Origin: Aphidius gifuensis
Taxonomy: Eukaryota > Arthropoda > Insecta > Hymenoptera > Braconidae
Assembly (NCBI RefSeq): GCF_014905175.1
Contig: NC_057791.1
Coordinates: 23,722,537 to 23,786,536 of the forward strand
Length of the DNA: 64,000 bases
Direction of reading: 5' to 3'
The position numbers were made by a program, and so were the translations under genes. How positions within the stretch are numbered: position 1 is the first letter of the stretch; each line of letters begins with the position of its first letter. Shown piece by piece: positions 46,773 through 61,720 of the stretch. The notes beneath the pieces were generated by a model that worked only from the letters and a program-made list of their open reading frames with translations, had not been told where the DNA came from and made no database searches.

Positions 46773-49103
46773 TTGTATTTGTTATTTTTATCTCAATAAA
46801 TAAATGTGAGAGAATCCAGACAAACCATGTACGATACGCGAAATATGATCGAGATAAAATGTGAGATAGTAGAAGAACCACGACAAGTATAAAAATGACA
46901 CAAACGAACCTTTGGGAATATGAGTGTATTGAGTATTGATTTTTAAAAAATTTATATGTATTCAACATGCATATCAATATTTTTTTCTTTACTGTTTTTG
47001 CTTTTATTGGTTTTATTTTTTACCTTTTCAAACGACCTGATGTGTAATCGCAACACTGGCTATAAGGCATATCAAATATAACATGGATATATATTTAAAT
47101 TCTGGACAGTTTATTAACATTCTTCTATAAATCCTTTCAACCCCCTCACCCCTTTATTTCTATTTTTTTTTTTCATTTCTTTTTCTACAATGCTATATCG
47201 AGTTTCATGAAATAGAAATAACTCGATCTGTAAATTCATCTGGTCAAAGTATTTTCTCTCTTGTTTATAAATATCAATGACAAATTAAAATCTATTTTCT
47301 GATTTTTAAATAACATAAACAATAATAGAAATAATATTATTTATAAAAAAATTTTTCTTAGTATTGTCTTTTTAAAAATATTCAACTATTTTAGATTTTA
47401 TTTTTGAATGATAATTTTTGTCTTTTAAATTTAAATTAAAATACATTTTTTTTTATTAATAACAATAGTCTATAATTATTATTATTATTTTTAAATTTAT
47501 TATATTTTTAAAAAAAAATATTCTATTTTAAATTATGAATAAAGTATTTTAGAAATAATTTTATAAATATTTTTTTATTCTTTATTTCAAGTTAAATTAT
47601 GAATTTCAATTGATAATTATGAATGATAATTTTTGAAAATTTTTTTAATAGACAGAAGGATATTTTTATTGTTAATTTTAATAAATTTTTATGGTTAATT
47701 TAATTGTATTATTATTGTTAGACTGATAATTGTGTGATTGAGAAATTTATGTGATTTAAAAATTATTTTTATTCTGAGAAAATTGCATGCACCTAAGCAC
47801 CTTAAGAAAATATATTTGAAAAAATTTGGGAATAAGGGAATAAGGGAAAATGCAGAGACGTATAACCAGGAGAATAGCTAATACATTACAAACTTAAATA
47901 CAAAGAGAAGGATGTCGTTGGTACAGTGACTATATACCGGTTGAATCCGTCGTGGTTGCTTTCTCCAAAATGTAACACTCAAAACTTTGACTATTTGTTA
48001 GAAGTCTTCTCGCTCAAAACTGTCTCAAAATTTATAACAAATACAAGCTATAAATGCATACAAGAATTGTTTATATAATTTAGTATTTCTCAACTCAGAA
48101 TTTAAATAATCATACAAACAAACATTATCATTTTGATAAGACAAAAATATATATATTTATACCATTTTTATATTTTCAAAATAATCAGATATATTTTTAA
48201 CTTTAAACACAAATAAATAATAATTTTTTTTAAATAAAATACTATTTTAGCTATCAAAAAGTAAAATTAAAAATGTCATAATTTTTTTTTTTTAATTAGT
48301 TATAAAAAAGTGATGTAAAAAAATTAACAAAATATTTATAAATATTTTTATTTTATTTTTAAAATTTCTATTTTAAATTTAAATTAAAAAAAAAAAAATT
48401 ATATATAGATTTTATCAATTAAATAATCAAATAAATATTTAAAAATTGTAATAAATTTTTAAATCAATAATTGGATTATTTTTATAAATAAAATAATAAA
48501 AAGAAAATCAAAAAAAAAAAAAAAAAATTGCATATAAATATAAAAATATGTAACTAGGATAATGATGATAAAAAGATGGATAATTATTGGAGGACTGGTC
48601 GAGGTGGTAAATTGCAAATATGGCACTTTTCATTCGCAAAGATTAAATATGAGTGACACGCGTGCCTGCGTGTGTATTCAAACACTCTTGTGTTATGATG
48701 ATGATGATGCATCTCACTCAGTCGCTATATATCCACCACTGCTTAGTGTCTCATGTGTTTTTTTTTATTTTTTTTTTCCATTTTATTTTTTGTTATAATA
48801 TTTTTTATTTCTTTCACCGCGTGTGACACGAAAATGTGTGTGGGACACAAACGCGGACGGGGTGGAAGTCATAGGGAGTCTCATTGTCACGACAATATCG
48901 CCTTAGGCGGGCATCGGCGAGAGCATGCGCCTTCCAATCCGCCCTTTTCTCAAATAAAATATTATTATTTATATTCTCAAAGATTCCCTTAACATTGATT
49001 TACTAAAAAAAAAAATTTTTAAATACATCAAATACATGTAATTAATAATTGAATTTTTTAAAAATAAAAATACTAATTATTTCTTCTCATTTTTTTTTTA
49101 CAG

Positions 49104-49142
49104 AAAAACAGCATCTTTATCATCACCACGTCAAAATTACCC
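49104..49142 (+). CDS. 39-nt microexon of unrecognised large gene
   Basis: A long T tract ending ACAG precedes and GTAAGTTTT follows, both near-ideal splice signals. The 39 nt are phase 2 in and phase 2 out, and continue the frame of the 60-nt exon: KTASLSSPRQNYP, a Ser/Pro-rich basic peptide. Its size is that of neural or muscle microexons. All three frames are open, so the frame itself is weak evidence; the splice sites and the phase match carry the call. The distance to any next exon exceeds 14.8 kb or lies beyond the window. Confidence 0.5.
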
Positions 49143-52100
49143 GTAAGTTTTTAAAAAAATATCTTAATTAAATTAAATATATTATGTTTAATTAAAAATT
49201 GCTAATAAAAAATATCAAAAGATGCTAAATATCTACGCCATTGGAGATGCAACCAACTGACAATGCATTCGAAAAAAAAAAAAAAATACAGAGAAAAAAA
49301 AAAAAGCAAAAAAATAAAAAGGGGTGTAGAAATAGCCTGAAGGAAAATAGAAAAAAAAAAATAGAATATATGTAAAAGAAGGGGTAAAAAATATATGAGG
49401 GAGAATATATAAAGGTGGAGATGCTTTAAGGTACATAATCATGCTTGCTGATTTCTTCCCTAATAAAAGTCGCACTGTCACCAAGAGAGAAATACCCCAC
49501 TAGATTTTTCGTATATTTTTTACACTGTCACAAATATATGTGCATCTATGTATGCACTCAAAATATATTTACACGAGTGTGACAATGATAGTAAATTTAT
49601 TTTTGCCCAAGGCATTGCAACACTGTCATTTCTTTGGCTAGAGTCAAAAAATCATTCACGACAACAGAATTCTTTTTTTTTTATTTTTTCCTTGATGATA
49701 AATAATTTTTTTTTTTTTTAATTATTATCTTTACATGTTTTTATTATTATTTTTTATATTGAAAATAATTAAAGATGTATTTTCAGTGCGTAATAAATGC
49801 GTGTATGTATTTTTTGAAGAACAACCCCCCAAGAATGAAAAGTGAGAAAGAATTTTTATGTTAGTGATATGTAGAATAAAGACGAAGGAAAAAGATGTAG
49901 GGTCTTTTGGTTTAACAGGTCTCAAGGTGCATGTCTGAGGTAAATTTAAAGGGCCAAAAAAATATAATAAATATATAAAGAAAACAATCTATATATACCA
50001 GATGTTTGGGACCTACCCTAAGCTCAAGTTTGCGTGTCGTAGAACAAGAAAATCATGTATCATATTTGACAAACTCTTGGCTTATATACACGTGGGTGTT
50101 TATGTTTTTTTTTTTTTTCATTTTTTATTATTATTTATATTTATTTATTTATTATATATATTGAATTCATTTAACGCCCCTACCCTTGATATTAACGCAT
50201 TCTAATTCAAGATTAAATCTCGCTCAACATATGTTACCAAGTCATTGTGGATATCTGCCAGTTTTTAAAAAACATACTCAAGATGCCAACGAGATGAATC
50301 ATTATACTTGCTTTATTTTTTTTCTAATAATCTTTGAGGAAAAAATATAAAAATATTATAAAGCATGATAAATCAAACCGGATACCATTGAGAGTTAAAT
50401 CTCGAGCATATTTCCCTGCAATATGTTCCAAAAGGAAAAAGAAATACAAAAAAAAGAGTAGAATTTTTTTTAAATAAAACGTTTTATTTCAAAGTTATAG
50501 CTCGTGCCGATTTGAAACGTTTTTTTTTTTTTTATTCCCTCAGAGCATTCACGCATCGCAGATGAAAATTTCTCTGTTATATATGACCTTTTTTTTGGTT
50601 AAAAAAAAATCGGTCAGAGCTTTTTAAATACTTCTTAAAAAAAGCTACATTATTTAATTTTTTTCATTGAAAAAAATTTATTTTAAAATAATTATTAGTC
50701 AAGTGGACTATACAGAATTTTGAATTCAATTGATTGTGCTCTTAAAAACTCGTGGTTGCCATTCGCAATTGTTTCTTTTTTTCATTTTTTTTTTTTGGCT
50801 AAATGTGTATCTATTCGATTGAAGAGTAAATCGATCTTGAAAAATAATAAAGTATAAAAAATAATTCAAGTATTAACAGATGTTTGATATAGAAAATGAA
50901 AATGAAAAAAAATATTTTATAAGAAAAAACGCGCGTGCTTGTGCTTGATCGATTTTATGGAATCGTATTGTATTTATGACACAAACCGCCTACATACTAG
51001 GTCCCTCAAGGTGCGTGTCTATAGATTTATATAAATGCTATGTATACCGGATGTATCGTGCTGTGAATTAGCCAGTTACGAAACGACAATGCAAAACGAC
51101 AAATTACCAGGGGTTTTTCCTTGTTGACCAGGGCGTGAAAAGCCACTGTCCATTTTTTTTTTCTTCTTCTTATATCATTACCAAACAATTTAGTATATTT
51201 TTTATATTTATTCCTCTTTCATTCACCAGAATAAAAACTTATAAACCTAACATTATAACCTTGTCATTATTTAAGTGACAAAAGTATTTTCAATTGGCAA
51301 ATTTAGTCTTTGATGTCTTTTTTTTTTTTTATAGAAAATATCTTGTAATACATGACGAGACACCAGGGGGTCTTTCTTACATTTTATTCACTCGTCTTTT
51401 TTTCTTTTTTTTTGATGTATATATATATTTTTTTTTTTTATTTATGTGAAACGATATAAATAACAATTTTAGTAAGATATTATTTTTTGACTATTTTGAA
51501 AAATTGTAAATCAAAAATTGACGTCAATTAAAAGATGAAATTTAATTTTTTTATAAATAGATATGAAAATATATTTATACAATTTTTATCAAGCTTTTTT
51601 TTAATTATAATTTTAGTAAATTATTACAGACATTATAAAATAGATAATAAAAATTATTTAAAGAAAATAAAATTTAAAATTCTATAAAATATTCAAGATT
51701 GATTTGATTGATTTTAATTTGATAACTTTTTATTATAAAAACAAAAAATTAATAATCATTTAAAAATATAATATTTATAAAATTATAATTTTTATATTTA
51801 AATTTAAATTAAAAAAAAAAATATATACAGATGCAGTGATGATGTTGATTGTTGATGGTAGTTTAACAACCCCCTGTTAAAATTTAACCTATAATATCGA
51901 TAGTATATAGCTCGTGCTATACGTCGACTACCTGAGCAGCTGCAAAGAGACGCGTACATATCCACGAAGGGGTCCTTTCCCTTTTGCCCTGAAATATATA
52001 TTTTTTTTTTTTATATTTAAACTCGCCTTATGGGCACTACTTTAGCAATGCTTCTAAAGAGAAAGAGCTAAATATAATATATATAAAAGAAAGAGTAAGG

Positions 52101-55100
52101 GGAGTATAAATAGTCCAGGTAAATTTTTTTTTTTTTTTTTTTCATTTTATTTCTTCCCCTTGTACTCGTTCTAGAGACTTTGAATGTCACGGTTGAGAAG
52201 AGGGTGCCCATCTGCCCCCCTAACGAGTGAAGTATATGTGACGTCAGGTGTGACGACACACTATACCAAGTCACGTCTGTCTTTGCAACTTACCCCCTCC
52301 CCCTTCCCCTTCTCCCTAATATTTAAAAATATTAATTTATCTATTCAATAGAAAATACTTTTACTACTTTTCATTTTAATGCTAAAATTTATTCTTCAAT
52401 TTTCATTCAAAAAAAAAATATAAAATTAATTTTATATTTCTAGAAATTTTTTCCACATTTTTAGCTTTAGAATTTTTTTTAAATATTAATTACTCGGTAG
52501 ATATGTAGGGCATCATTGTAACAATTTAATTTCTTAAATATATAAACATGTAAACTGAAAAAAAAATAATTTGCATGACTTGATAATTTTTTTTTTTTAA
52601 GGATCTATATGCGTCGTTAACAAAATAGCAATAATTAAATGTTAATTACCTTCAGAATTAAAAAAATATAAATTCAAGAATATGAAATTTAAACGAGGCA
52701 ATTTTATAACCAAAGTGCTTATGTAACTGAAGCTTTTTCAAGTGAACTCAGAAGAAAATAAAATACATATGTTTGCATTTTCTCAGAAATGAAAATTCAT
52801 TAAAAAAAAAATAAGAAAAAATCTAGATCAACAAATTCCACAGTATAATTAACTTGAAATTATTTAAATAAAATTCATATACTATTTATAATAAAATTCA
52901 TCGAGTTAGAAATTAGAATTTATTAAGTAACATATTTAATCGTCAATCAACTGTTTATTTTGTCTCGTTTGGCACGTGTGTACACCATCGTCAATTGTGC
53001 ATCAGAGTTTGCAATTGTGATAAGAGGGTTGTTCTATTTGAGGTAAATTTTTTTGTATTTCAAGTAACGGGTGGTTGTACATACAATTCATATATACAAC
53101 AATATACATGCACAACCTGGTGAATGAAAAAAAAAAGAAAGGGACAAGCAAAAAAAGAAAGAGAAAGAAAAAAAATAATAAAAAGTTTACAGCGAGTTTT
53201 TCTGGGCTAGACATACAGGTCCTTCGCCAAGTTCGCGACTCCGTGGCACACGTCACATAGAACATCTGCCATGTGTGTGCTTGGATTTATAAAATATATA
53301 TACGAGTACATACACAGATATTATAAATATGTGTAAGGCATGTATTAAGTGTAGTTGATCGTAAGAGCCGAGAAGGGTCCGAGGCTGAGACAAAGAAAAA
53401 GTATATATGACGTACAAGGGCAGCTGCAATATTTCTGTGACGTATAAGGGCCCCACAATGTCAGATTTTAGTCTACATATATACACTTTAGTGTACAGGG
53501 TAAATCAGCTTCAGATGCGCTTATGTGTGTATTCAAGACCAAAGAGAAGAGAGAAATTTACCCCCCTATCAAATAAAATAAAAAAACCACGACATTGATG
53601 GGAGGGAAGATTTATCGTTCTTATTATCTGCAAATTTGCTTCACCAGAAAATATAAAAGAGAAAAAAAAAAAAATGAATAAATACATCAATTGTGTGTAA
53701 CAAAATAGTAAAGATAAAATTATTTTTTGCTTCTGTTTTTTTTTTTTTTTTTATGTCAACCTTGGAATAATGATAAACAAAAAAAAAAAGCCTCAAAGTG
53801 TTGTTGGTGTATTTTTACAGAGTAGAAATGATGATGGACTTTATCTACTTTCTGCATCCAAGTGAATGCGGAGATGTAAAATAAAATCAAAGACAGAGTA
53901 AACGACAAAGTGGTAATCTTCCAAGAGAGCTGTAATCAAAGTCCAAGTTTTACCACCCACTTAATAATAACAATTTTTTTTTATTATTATTTTGTTTTTT
54001 ATATTTTCCTTTTGTTGTATCCCTTGGAAAACTTCCGAAAAACTTTATAACGTGTACGTCTACTAAACTTCTGAAGAGTAGTTACTTTACTTTTTTTTTT
54101 TTTATAAATTTTAAACACACACAAAAAAAACTACGACATTAGGAATTTTTTAGTCATTCATTTTGTTTCTCTGATGTTTTTCTTTATCAACCACTCTTAG
54201 TCTTTTTTAATAAGCCTTATGCTCGATTATACAACAATGAAAATAAGCACAAAAAAATATATATACAAGTAAAGAGAAAAAAGAGTCATCAAGTTATTTC
54301 AAGTGCATTAAATTTTGCTTGAAAGAATGTTAATCAATGTGTTCTTTCGCGAGTTATGTGTACTCTGCACTTCGATATATATTTCAAATAAAAAAACCCT
54401 TTCAAAAAGTATCCTCATTATTACCTGATGCACAAATAGGTGAACCCCTCCGCAAGTTTATACTCCCTTTCTACAAAACCCTCTTTTATTTAATTCATTT
54501 TGTTTTTTTTTTTTCTTTTCTTTTCTCATTCTCTCAACGTGTGTTCGATGTTCCCCTCGTGCCCCTCTGGTCGCTCGCGCATCTGCCAGGGCACGCGACT
54601 CCGTGTGGGTCTATCCCCCCGTGCTTTTTATTATATTTTTATAATTTTTTTTCATTTTCACGGTCGAAGGATAACACCCTGAAGAAAACAACATCGATCT
54701 GTATAAATCTACAGACAAATGAATTTATTTATCAACATGAATAATATTTTTTGCAATTTATTTTTTCTTTCATCATTAATTCTTTTATCAATATATTTTT
54801 TCAACTCAATAATGTCATTGTATATTATTAACATATCAAATTAATTATCATTTAGATTTTTTTGATATTAAAATTAAATACTTGGAGGTTTATTTTTGAA
54901 TTTTGGATGACAATATTAAGTCATGTAAATTATTTAATTTTTTTTAACAAATGTATTTATGGAGGATGTAAAAAAGCTTTGCAATAATTATTTTGTGATA
55001 TTATTTTATATTGAATATATTTTTGTGGTACAGACAGATGTGTATATTTGCCCCTTTCTGGTTCTTCAAGAGCAAAAATTTTTGTTAAATTTTTCGTGAA

Positions 55101-58100
55101 AAGAACGCGCATCGAAAGCAATTGTATTGAACTTCTTTGCATCCTATCTCGAAATGAATTCAAACCCTTTTTCGCATCTGTCCCTTTTTTTTTCTATCAA
55201 CTTATAAAGCAACATATATCTGTCAATTGCAAATAAAAAGAAAAAATAAAAATTCTTATTTTTCTTCTAGCGATGCATCCTGTTTTTCAATACAGATGTT
55301 TCAAAAATATCAGAAAAATGAAAAGGAAAAAAAAACCCTTGCCCCGTGACCATTCGGGTGTGAAAAACCGAATAAAATAGTCTTCATAGTATGGACATTG
55401 TCTGGAGGCTCTCAAGTTTCTTAAAGATTTGCCCCGGTTTTCATATTTATAGAATTTTTTCTCATTTTTGAATTTTGATACCTGAAAATTCGTTCAATCA
55501 AGGAAAAAAAAAAATACTATTTGTTAACCAGGTGTATTTCTCAAGACGTCTGTCACCTGCATCCTCCAAGATCAAATGAAAAATCAAATAAAAAAATAAA
55601 AGTAACATCATTTTCTCCAAATTTCCCACAGTCGAATTTTTACATCAAATTTATTTCATTTTTCTATAGATAATTTACTAAAAGAAAAAAAATATATATA
55701 TAATCTTTTATTTTTTATTTATAAATATTTTTTCCTCAGATATAATTTTCAACAGTGCATGTTCTAAATTTTCTTTTTTTATATTTTTTTTCCATTCCAC
55801 ACGGTCGCCGCTTGGACCGTGCTGGCCGATCAATGAATTGAAGCACCGGTTCTTGTTCTTTTTTTTTTTGCATTTTCGGTGAGGCTTTGGATCCTCGTTG
55901 GATGCACACAGCCAGTAAAACTGCATCTCCATCTCCTGTCAAGCCTCCCTTGCCAGTTCATTCCCCTTGCATCCCAATGTTTTTTTCCATCCTCGTTTTG
56001 GCCGATGACCCCCACTGTATGCCAGTATATATCCCCACTATTTTTTTTTCCTTTTTCTTTGGTCCTTTTTCATTCTACTGTTGTCTCTCTCAGTTGCATC
56101 GTATTCATCAGATGCACTATTTCACCTATCTATTTATCTATCCACTTCTCTCTTTTTTTTTTTTTCTCTTTTGCCAAAACCTCTGTTCCTGTATATACCT
56201 CCCCAACTGGGTGATGCTACTTCAAACTCACACTGGTCAGTTGCCCATCTCTCTCTCTCTTATTTATCTATATATTTAACTCTCTCTCTTTATCCCTCTC
56301 TCAGATATTTTCGTGCATGTGCAGCAGCCAACAACCCTCATACTCTCAATCTGCATATTTGCCTCTCTGTGTATATATTTTTGCTATAGCTATATTGCAA
56401 AGTCCACAGGAAAGCTTCATACGTGTATGTGTGTATGTATAAGCTGAGCTTTGCAATTTCACGTGTGCATCGGCAGATAAATCTCTTTGGGGCTTACACT
56501 GCGCGCAACAGAGAAAAAACAAAAAAATTAAAATGAAGACTAAAAAATTGTCGAGACAAAAATACAGCAAAAGTTTGGAAAGAAGAAAATATATATATAG
56601 ATTCAACAACAACAAAAAAAATATACAATTTTTATTTTTTTCTATGATGTATCTAACGAGACTGCATTTGTACTATTTTTATTTTTTGAATAGAATAAAA
56701 GTAAAAAATAAATTCTATAAAAAATAATAATTATTAGTGCATTTGTATTTTTTTTTTTAAATATTAATTTGTTTTTGCAAAAATATAAATTGCTTGAATA
56801 ATTATTTATGTCTTTATTGGAAAAGTATATGTATATATTTGACGTGGCTTGAGTTAATGAAGCATTGGGAGTGCGGGTGTAATTAATGAACCAGTTGGTT
56901 CTTCTTGAAAAAAATTTGTATATAGCTTGCTCGGTTTCACCCTTGTATTTACTGCAGTCTGCATCTATTGAGAAGTACAAGGGATGCCCAGTAGCTAAAA
57001 AAGAAAAAAAAAAAAAAAATAGGGAGAATATTTTGTAGTTTTGTGAATGGTTGAGGCTTATACCGTGAAAGATGTTTGGTAAATCGAGAAAGACGTAAAA
57101 GAAGACTAAAGGTCTGATTGTAACCCCATTGGAAATACTGAGTGGATAGTCTCTCAACTTTTTAACTGGACACTGTGGGAATTTAGTAAATAAAATAAAA
57201 TAAATAAAAAAAAAAAATTATTTTATAAATGAGAATTGTTGGACATTGGGGGAGACAGAAGGAGGTAAAATTTCAATGAGACTAAATTGAGAAAATTTTT
57301 CGAAAGAGAAAGATAGACATTGAAGACTAAAAACTCTGACCAACCCTTCGTTGATCCTTTCAGTTGGTACCTCCTCTTCGTACCAAATATATATATACAA
57401 ATATTTTTTATCCTTTTTATTTTCCAAAGCTCAAATTCATTGCTGTCCAAAATGTACATTAATATATACTTTCTCACTTTTTCTTCATCTTGTTTCGTTG
57501 GTCTCATTCGTTTCTACACCCTCGCTCTCTTCTCATATCCTTTTTGCTCCTGTTGCAATTTACCCCTCTCTTTTTCTCTCATTTGAATATATCCATCAGT
57601 GCAAAACTCAACCCAACCACCCACTCACCCTCTCGCTCACTACCATCAAGTCCAGCTCGTACATCAAAGCTCAGAGTCAACGTCTATCATGCAACGAGCA
57701 CTGTGGACCCTTCGTATTTCCGTTAACAGCCCCATGGCCTATGACCAGGACGATCACCTTTATTTTTTTTTCCTCTCAATTTTATATCCCTCTCTTCTCT
57801 ACAATTTTTTTTTCATGCTCTTTTTTTTCCCTCCATCGTTTTTTGCACGCCTACATGTACAACTCGTAAAACTTTCTTTTTTTTTTTTTCATTCGAGACT
57901 CTGGTCATAGTACCACCCAACTTCCACTTCACCCCCCTCCCACATGCATTTTTTTTTTTTTTTCTTTTTCTATCATCTTTTGGTATATAAAATGGATTAT
58001 TTATTTTTTTTTTTTTCTTTTAACTCTTAAATTTTATTACATGAAAACCACTGGCTCAATATTTTTTTTTTTTCAAATCAATATGTACGATATAACTGAC

Positions 58101-58372
58101 CTGACTCGAAGATTTGTTTTACAAATAAAAAAAAATAAATATGTAAATTATTTCTAGACGAATATGAGAAAAAAAATATGAAAAAATATAATTTTGTAAT
58201 CAGAAAAAATGGTGGTAATTAAAGAGAGAAAGAGGAAGAGAAAGAAGTGAAATTATTTTTGTAAATGTTATATGAAGGGTGTTTGGCAATGTCACTCAGA
58301 TGACTCGTATATAAACATCCATATATATACGTTTGAATCTTCGTCTATAGTTGATTTAATACTCACTTGCAG

Positions 58373-58507
58373 TGGATATATAACATGACATTGGTATATG
58401 ACAATCGAGTAACACGATTGACTCTTGAGAGCAACGACAAGCGATTGACGATTGCTCTCCTTTCAACAAGTTCAACAAACTTGTTCATAATCGTTGCTAT
58501 ACGTCAG
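58373..58507 (+). other. Weak candidate exon or structured RNA
   Basis: 135 nt between CTCACTTGCAG and a CAG followed by GTATTTT are open in phase 0 (45 codons). The frame does not match the phase 2 exit of the 49,104 exon. The same segment has competing stems: GAGAGCAA (58427-58434) with TTGCTCTC (58452-58459), AGCAACGA (58430-58437) with TCGTTGCT (58491-58498), and AACAAGTT (58465-58472) with AACTTGTT (58478-58485). Either a coding exon of another isoform or a folded RNA could explain it. Confidence 0.22.
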
Positions 58508-60615
58508 GTATTTTTTTTCATTATTATTTTTCATCAAGCTACATGCCAACATCAACATTCCAATTAACCAATAATTACCTCAAACAAATATTTTTAAAAA
58601 ACAAATTATTAATTTACAAAAAAAAATTATATTACAATTTTAAAAAATTCTATGTAAAAGGATAATTGGTTGATATTGTAAAATTGGAAATTATTGAAAT
58701 TTTTTTATTTGAAATTGACGTAGTTGGAAAAACCCCAGGCAATACAACGAATCTGACCGTCAGTGGTTTTTCAGTTGGTAACTCAATTTGTACCAATTTC
58801 ATCTCACCTCGTATGTTTTTTACTTTTTTTTTCTATTAATTTGTAATATTTTTATTTCAAATTTTTATCTCATCTATTTTACAATTCTCATTACATCTTT
58901 TTTTTTATTATCTTTATAATTGTAATTTACAGAAATGCAATTAAGCTGATAATTACAACAGCGAGTGCAAGTGAAATACCACAAAAAAAAAAAAAAAGAG
59001 ATAAAAAAATTTTCGAGTTTGACTTTTTATGAGAATTGGAAAATTACATTTGCAATTTTTACGTTAATATCATGTAGTCTGTATTTGATGGTGTATATAC
59101 CCACTAATTAATAATAAAAAAAAAAAAAAAAAAACCCAGCAGGAAAAAAGAAATTAAAGTCTACATTTTACCTAGAGCAATTTTTTTTTTTTTTTTGGGA
59201 AAATAATTTTTAATAGTTTAAAAAAAAAGCATAATTGAAATTGCTTTGTATGTTTTATATGCAGAAAATATGTTTCGTCAATTCACTGTGTGTGTGGATA
59301 CTCTTTGAAAATATCAATCAGAAAATTTTCAACAAGTCACGCACTACCAATTAAATTATCCATCTGTCGTTTGTGTAAAATCGTGCTTGGCACGCGTGCC
59401 GCCTGCTCCTCATGACTATGCACCATAGTAAAATTATATTTTCTAAAAAATTTATCTACTTTTCTTGTCAAAAATACCTTTAAATAATTTTTTTTAATAA
59501 TTACTTTTTGACCAGTTTGGATTTACAAATTGACCCATGAATTAAACTCTCGAAACTGTCCACTTGACCACTGCGTAATTACGACTGACATAATTGATAT
59601 ATATATTTTATTTTTTTTACATTTTTAATAGACAGCTTGGACCACCAAAGTATATTTTTTTTAAAACCCACAAAATTTCAATTTAAAAAATAAATAAAAA
59701 TATTTTTTTTTTTTTATTTTTCATCTTTATATTTATTTTCTATTTTTTTTTATTTTGTATTTCGACTGGACCAGCTGTGCACCATCGATATAATTAATGA
59801 AGCTATTTTTATTATATTTTTTTGATAAAAGTTACGGTATATTTTGATAATTGAGAAAATGATGATTAAATAAAATTAAACCAAACAAAATTCTCAATTA
59901 TATTTTTTATTTAAATTAACTTTTAATTGATCTTTTTTATTTTTCGAAATATTTTCATTCTAAATTCGCCACTCAAGATAATACATAGAGCATGATAATA
60001 AAACTGTTTTTAAGTATTTTTTATAATTTTTTTTTTTTTTTATAAATGTAGGCGCTTTACTCGTGATAACACAAATACACACACTCACACAGAATATAGC
60101 GTATCTTTACGCCCAGATGAGCAAATACTGTTCGTTTAAATTTATCGTTGATGTGGTGCGTAAACCTTGTATATATTTTTATTTTTGAAAAATAAAATAT
60201 AAAAACAATACATTTATATTTATTTCTAAAAAAAAAAAAAAACAAAATTATTTGTATAATAATTTTTGAATTTAGATAAAAATACAAAATAGGGTATAGT
60301 TAAATAATTTAGAATAAAAAATAAATTTAATAATTGGCTGACGTTGATACAACCTAAATTTTAAAAATTATATATGACCAGTTTGAAGATGCATTTTAAT
60401 ATGATTTTATCATGACCATTGTAATATTTAATATTTTTTTCTCTGTTATGGACTAATTGAATATACCATCAGTAGAGTAGACGATTAATGCGTTTCAATG
60501 TGGTAGCTCTTGCTTTCAATTTTCCACTAATTTTTTAGCCGTCACTCGCGTTCATGCACCACCTGGACATGTCTGATGAGAGTGGCTTTACTCTCCCTTC
60601 AACCCTCTCAACTCA

Positions 60616-60631
60616 ACACACACACACACAC
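60616..60631. repeat. AC dinucleotide microsatellite
   Basis: Eight AC units. Confidence 0.9.
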
Positions 60632-61679
60632 TCTGTCACCCTTTTATATATTCAAAAAAAAAATAAAATAATTTTTTTTTTTTTGGCAAAAGGGATTATT
60701 TACAAGAGCTTGCAACTTTGCATAATACTAAATATATATTTTATTTTATTTTTATCTTTATAATAAAATTAACAACAAAAATTTCACGTAATATTTTTTT
60801 ATAAAAATAAAAAAAATTTTAATAAATTTTAAAATATATATTTATCATCTAAAATTTATAGACATAAAAATTTTTTAATACACGTTAAGAGTGATAAAAG
60901 GTATTTCAGTTAATCCGTTGAGTTTGGCAGAGGTAGAAAACATAGAAGGCTTAAAAAATAAAAGATAAAAAAATAATACGATTTTTTTTTTTAGAAAATA
61001 AAAATGAGACTGGATTGTTGAAAAAAAAAAAAAGAGAGAGGGGTTTCGTTGACGCACGGATGCATCCAATGTATGCTGGTAAAGAGAATATCAAAGTTAA
61101 TCTATTGCATCTGATTGTGCAGACGAAAAAAAAAATTTTTAAATAAATTTTTATAATTGATAATTTAAAAAAAGAAAATATTCTACACTAAATAATTATA
61201 ATTTATTTTATTTAAATCTAAATGATAAGGTTTTTATGAGAAAAAAAAAAAAAAATTGCAATATGAATTAATTACGATTAAGTCAATTTTACGATTTTAT
61301 TTATGAAAAATTATTCACAAAAATTTTATATTTATTATTATCAAATGAATATGTATAAGTGTATAATATTCTCGAGATTTTTGGTGAAATTATATACACA
61401 GGGGCATTAAGTGACGAGGCAAAGTGAGACAGGCTATTGAAAAAAATAAAAATAATAATTAAGGGTATGAGAGTAAAAAGATGAATATGATATCAAAAAT
61501 ACACATGAATCTTTGGCAATACACTGAAGAAAAGACACACAAATATAAAAAAAAAATAAAACAATAATATTACCAACAAACTGAAAGATGGGAGACAGAA
61601 AAAAATTAACTTTTTGCATAAAACGAGATAATTTTAAAAGCTCGCTAGCCATTTTTGTGTTCGACTGTTCTGAGACTTG

Positions 61680-61720
61680 ATGAGAGGGAGAGACACAGAG
61701 AGAGAGAAGGAAAGAGAGTT
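61680..61720. repeat. GA-rich tract
   Basis: A purine run dominated by GAGAG, with AGAGAGAGAG inside. It could bind GAGA-type factors, but it may be simple repeat only. Confidence 0.6.

Larger units (their letters stand above)
33251..49103 (+). other. Intron of about 15.9 kb
   Basis: No internal exon is supported. It holds a GC-rich paired block (33,340-33,440), a structured block (35,490-35,660), long low-complexity tracts (34,020-34,600; 38,100-38,640), an approximate tandem duplication (44,540-45,420), a 22-bp minisatellite (46,700-46,772) and many chance frames. GC-richer patches at 40,030-40,140, 40,360-40,500 and 42,640-42,790 have no matched splice pair. Confidence 0.4.

Noticed and set aside
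53821..53875. Exon after TTTTTACAG with phase-compatible open frame
   Set aside because: Weak pyrimidine tract, no convincing donor and a hydrophobic Met-rich peptide; an exon cannot be supported.
55879..56000. Pro/Ser-rich frame with similarity to the 39-nt exon peptide
   Set aside because: Resemblance is limited to Lys-Thr-Ala-Ser, and no donor follows; treated as chance.
56642..57869. Open frames of about 170 codons on both strands
   Set aside because: Pyrimidine-rich low-complexity DNA yields Phe/Ser/Leu-rich frames in several registers at once; no consistent codon use.
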